Source of the DNA: an uncultured Oceanobacillus sp.
GTDB lineage: Bacteria; Bacillota; Bacilli; Bacillales; Amphibacillaceae
Direction of reading: 5' to 3'
NCBI GenBank assembly: GCA_938004015.1
Contig: CALKWU010000253.1
Coordinates: forward strand, 1 to 8,342
Length of the DNA: 8,342 bases
Below are positions 6,851-8,342 of this stretch, in pieces. Position numbers and translations under genes: made by a program. The number at the start of each line of letters is the position of its first letter. Positions within the stretch are counted from its first letter, which is position 1. The notes beneath the pieces were generated by a model. The model was not told the origin of the DNA. It saw nothing but the letters and a program-made list of their open reading frames with translations, and searched no databases.

Positions 6851-6857
6851 CCCCTTT
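6851..6857 (-). promoter_or_regulatory. RBS of the 87-residue hypothetical gene
   Basis: AAAGGGG on the complement, eight bases before the ATG at 6842. Further upstream on the same strand TATAGAAT (complement of about 6876-6883) could serve as a -10 region, but no matching -35 is visible, so I do not call a promoter. Confidence 0.65.
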
Positions 6858-6951
6858 CATCGATTATGCCTCTACTATTCTATACCCATTTTTTATGAAA
6901 AGTACTCCTGAAATTTGGGATTTTGTCTTAAAATGAAGTTCATTTGCCCAC

Positions 6952-6978
6952 ACCAAGAACCCAATGGCACATATCCTA
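6952..6978 (+). promoter_or_regulatory. Sigma-K promoter of the CotY/CotZ-family gene
   Basis: The -35 AC (6952-6953, in context CACC) is followed by exactly 16 bases and then CATATCCTA (6970-6978), a full match to the sigma-K consensus mACm-N16/17-CATAnnnTA. The start site would be near 6986, about 20 bases before the RBS. Late mother-cell expression is what is known for cotY/cotZ in B. subtilis. Confidence 0.75.
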
Positions 6979-7004
6979 TTACAGAAAGTCAATATTTTTG
7001 AGTG

Positions 7005-7011
7005 AAAGGAG
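7005..7011 (+). promoter_or_regulatory. RBS of the cotZ-like gene
   Basis: AAAGGAG at 7005-7011, nine bases from the ATG at 7021 but only three from an in-frame TTG at 7015. Spacing and the family N-terminus (MSC...) favour the ATG. Confidence 0.75.
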
Positions 7012-7020
7012 TAATTGGAT

Positions 7021-7494
7021 ATGAGCTGTGGTTGTGGAAAAGATCTTGGAGAATGCGTCATCGATGTTCTGAAAGAAATCGATAAAGTGCAAAATGAAGT
7101 GGAAGAAGATGATTACTGCGGAGTTAGTTGCCAGCAATCGATCGATGATATCCGGGGTGAGGGCGAAAGAAGAATCCGTAAAGATACGATTCCGATCATT
7201 TTATATTCCAAAGACGGAAAACCATTCAAAGGATTCGGCGCACGAAAATTGCCGAATGGTGAGATCGATGATATTGTCGCAAGTTTCATTTTCCGTGTGA
7301 AAAAAATCGACAGAAACGACTGTGCCGTATTGGAATTGTTGATAAAAGATATGGAAAAAGTAGGCTCTGGTGATTTGAAAGATCCGACTGACCAAAAACC
7401 AAAAAATTTACGGGCGACAGGAATTTGCATTACCGTCAACTTGCATTGCTTCTGCCATGTCACGTGCTTGCCGGCAATCCGCTTAAGAAGATAA
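7021..7494 (+). CDS. cotZ: Spore coat/exosporium protein of the CotY/CotZ/ExsY family
   Basis: 157 residues, close to B. subtilis CotZ (148), CotY (162) and B. cereus ExsY (about 150). Family marks are the N-terminal MSCGCGK and CVIDVLKEIDKVQNEVEEDD helix, a central PIILYSKDGKPFKGFGA strand region, DCAVLELL (100-107), and the C-terminal CITVNLHCFCHVTC (136-149). Ten cysteines occur at 3, 5, 12, 33, 37, 101, 136, 143, 145 and 149, matching the family's disulfide-rich chemistry. In B. subtilis these proteins form the crust, the outermost coat layer; in the B. cereus group ExsY and CotY form the exosporium basal layer by cross-linked self-assembly. No signal peptide, as expected for mother-cell cytosolic coat assembly. 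A sigma-K promoter lies upstream, a strong terminator follows, and a CotO-like gene is convergent downstream. Whether CotZ, CotY or ExsY is the true counterpart cannot be settled here. Confidence 0.92.
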   Translation: MSCGCGKDLGECVIDVLKEIDKVQNEVEEDDYCGVSCQQSIDDIRGEGERRIRKDTIPIILYSKDGKPFKGFGARKLPNGEIDDIVASFIFRVKKIDRNDCAVLELLIKDMEKVGSGDLKDPTDQKPKNLRATGICITVNLHCFCHVTCLPAIRLRR

Positions 7495-7505
7495 ATATGC
7501 ATTCC

Positions 7506-7555
7506 GCCCGAAACCGATGGATAGTTCCTATTCATCGGTTGTCGGGCGTTTTTTT
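7506..7555 (+). terminator. Intrinsic terminator after cotZ
   Basis: GCCCGAAACCGATG (7506-7519) pairs with CATCGGTTGTCGGGC (7533-7547) over 14 base pairs with one bulged G and a 13-base loop, followed by seven Ts (7549-7555). On the other strand the hairpin has no U tract after it, so it is a good terminator only for cotZ, though it may also stabilise the 3' end of the convergent cotO transcript. Confidence 0.9.
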
Positions 7556-7571
7556 CTTTTTATCTTTTTTG

Positions 7572-7994
7572 TCAAAAGCTATAAATCCGGATTTGGTTTA
7601 TTTCTTCTTGCGGAATTTCCACTTTCCGGCTGCCGCTTAAAACCGTCACTATTCCTTCCTTCACGTCTTGGATGATTCCCTGATGCAAGCGATTTTCCGT
7701 ATGGATTTCACATACGATTTTCGGTACATATTCCGGCTGTTCCGTCAAATACGTCAACTGTTCCTCCACCGTCATCTCGCGGAATTTCTTCTGCTGCGGC
7801 TGATTGGAATCATCTGTATCTTCTTCATGCGAATAGACTGCCGTTGAAGTTTCATCACCGCGTTGCCCATCCGTTTCTTCATCGGCCGAGAATGTCGAAG
7901 TTCGATAATGATGCTGCATCGTCACATGCACTTCCTCCATTTCCGGCTGATGGATATATAATAATGGATGATTTGCGTACCTTCCTTCTCCCAC
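7572..7994 (-). CDS. cotO: CotO-like spore coat assembly protein, short form
   Basis: 140 residues with a GTG start at 7994 (complement). The C-terminal half, from KKFREMTVEEQLTYL (69-83) through VPKIVCEIHTE (90-100) to the end IRIYSF, follows the conserved region of CotO (B. subtilis YjbX; PF14153). The N-terminus NHPLLYIHQPEM (8-19) also recalls the family's PLLYIxQP opening. The middle (about 36-68) is acidic, Ser/Thr/Gln-rich and probably disordered. B. subtilis CotO is about 227 residues, so the linker is much shorter here. CotO is a coat morphogenetic protein needed for outer-coat assembly and, in the B. cereus group, for exosporium assembly. The gene is convergent with the CotY/CotZ-family gene, as I recall for the B. 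subtilis yjbX-cotZ locus. The start is supported by GGGGAG seven bases upstream and a sigma-K-like promoter. Confidence 0.85.
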   Translation of the reverse strand: MGEGRYANHPLLYIHQPEMEEVHVTMQHHYRTSTFSADEETDGQRGDETSTAVYSHEEDTDDSNQPQQKKFREMTVEEQLTYLTEQPEYVPKIVCEIHTENRLHQGIIQDVKEGIVTVLSGSRKVEIPQEEINQIRIYSF

Positions 7995-8001
7995 AATCCG
8001 T

Positions 8002-8007
8002 CTCCCC
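8002..8007 (-). promoter_or_regulatory. RBS that fixes the GTG start of cotO
   Basis: GGGGAG on the complement of 8002-8007, seven bases before the GTG at 7994. Confidence 0.7.
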
Positions 8008-8030
8008 TTTTTTCATACCATAATCACAAT

Positions 8031-8057
8031 CAGTATATGCCCATACCGCCCAATTGT
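8031..8057 (-). promoter_or_regulatory. Sigma-K-like promoter of cotO
   Basis: On the minus strand the -35 AC (complement of 8056-8057, context CACA) is followed by exactly 16 bases and then CATATACTG (complement of 8031-8039), matching CATAnnnTA except for the last base. A start near 8023 would give a leader of about 28 bases. Its spacing is identical to that of the promoter in front of cotZ. Confidence 0.65.
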
Positions 8058-8065
8058 GTGACATC

Positions 8066-8131
8066 GGGTCAAAACGGGACAGTCCCTGAATGTCCCAATC
8101 GGGTCATTCAGGGACTGTCCCCGTTTGGCCC
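8066..8131. repeat. Large imperfect palindrome built on GGGACAGTCCC (REP/MITE-like)
   Basis: The 17-base arm GGGACAGTCCCTGAATG (8076-8092) is matched perfectly by CATTCAGGGACTGTCCC (8105-8121). The arms extend outward with one bulge to pair GGGTCAAAAC-like sequence (8066-8075) with CGTTTGGCCC (about 8122-8131). Each arm contains its own odd palindrome, GGGAC-n-GTCCC. The 12-base loop holds CCC and GGG that could also pair, and ATCGGGTCA occurs twice (8063-8071 and 8098-8106). Such GGGACAGTCCC palindromes are, from memory, scattered in Bacillaceae genomes, some near REP-associated transposase genes; no transposase is visible here. On the minus strand the hairpin is followed by only four Ts (GTTTT), so it could be a weak terminator for mgtE. 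Confidence 0.7.
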
Positions 8132-8139
8132 ACCCTCTG

Positions 8140-8342
8140 TCAAACCAAGTGAGACATGAAGGTGGTAGCCAGACCGAAATAGATGAGAATTGAAATGATG
8201 TCATTCAATGTCGTGATGAACGGGCCGGAAGCGACGGCCGGATCGATGTTCAAACGGTGCATGAGCATCGGGATGAATGCCCCCGCCAATGTGGCGACGA
8301 CAAGGGATGCCATGATGGAAAAGCCGACGAGAAATCCGAGCA
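8140..8342 (-). CDS. mgtE: Magnesium transporter MgtE, C-terminal fragment (5' end outside the window)
   Basis: The last 66 residues of a protein running in from the right edge, with its stop at 8140-8142 (complement). Two hydrophobic helices are visible, the first around GFSIMASLVVATLAGAFIP and the second around IISILIYFGLATTFM. Between them lies RLNIDPAVASGPFITTLND, the signature of the last two transmembrane helices of MgtE (PF01769); the Asp in TTLND falls where MgtE has its conserved pore aspartate. MgtE is a homodimeric plasma-membrane Mg2+ channel gated by its cytosolic N and CBS domains, which are not in the window, nor is any upstream Mg2+ riboswitch. The truncation is by the window edge. 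The gene points towards cotO on the same strand, but the palindrome and the sigma-K-like promoter separate the two. Confidence 0.93.
   Translation of the reverse strand, partial: LGFLVGFSIMASLVVATLAGAFIPMLMHRLNIDPAVASGPFITTLNDIISILIYFGLATTFMSHLV

Noticed and set aside
6546..6911. A 121-codon plus-strand open frame opposite the small hypothetical gene
   Set aside because: It starts inside the terminator stem, has no RBS, and runs antisense to a gene with better start, stop and terminator signals.
6864..7061. A 65-codon minus-strand open frame across the cotZ promoter and 5' end
   Set aside because: No RBS, and it overlaps the sigma-K promoter and the start of a well-supported coat gene on the other strand.
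8066..8131. CRISPR repeat or tRNA-like structure at the large palindrome
   Set aside because: There is one palindromic unit only, no regularly spaced repeats with spacers, and no tRNA arms or CCA end.

Overview
The window looks like ordinary chromosome of an endospore-forming member of the Bacillaceae (Bacillus sensu lato). Three things point there: spore-coat genes (CotY/CotZ and CotO families) with sigma-K-type promoters, the yjcH-yjcG-yjcF gene string known from Bacillus subtilis, and strong AGGAGG-type ribosome binding sites with several TTG/GTG starts. Base composition is moderate, with AT-rich intergenic gaps. Species assignment is not possible from what is visible.

Layout, left to right. 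1-266: upstream region with no gene I can support, ending in a sigma-A-like promoter. 267-3816: two overlapping genes for the halves of a heterodimeric ABC exporter (YfiB/YfiC type). Their ATPase motifs are asymmetric: one composite ATP site is degenerate and the other is consensus. 3884-5681: yjcH (esterase-fold hydrolase), yjcG (2H phosphoesterase / 2'-5' RNA ligase-like) and yjcF (GNAT acetyltransferase). yjcG-yjcF have their own extended -10 promoter and end at a clear intrinsic terminator. 5854-6558: a YetF/DUF421 membrane protein behind a possible sigma-F-type forespore promoter. Its last codons form one arm of a bidirectional terminator shared with a convergent small gene of unknown function (6579-6842, minus). 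7021-7494: a CotY/CotZ-family coat protein with a textbook sigma-K promoter and a strong terminator. 7572-7994 (minus): a short CotO-like coat protein, convergent with cotZ and also behind a sigma-K-like promoter. 8066-8131: a large imperfect palindrome built on the GGGACAGTCCC motif, between the cotO promoter and the 3' end of mgtE. 8140-8342 (minus): the C-terminal 66 residues of an MgtE magnesium transporter, cut by the window edge.

The right half reads as a sporulation neighbourhood: probable forespore expression of the DUF421 protein and late mother-cell expression of two coat/crust or exosporium-assembly proteins. The left half is vegetative housekeeping plus a multidrug-type exporter. 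I do not see a clearly new multi-gene system. The items most worth a second look are the uncharacterised 87-residue protein inside the sporulation block, the palindromic repeat beside the cotO promoter, the paired late-sporulation promoters, and the putative sigma-F promoter.
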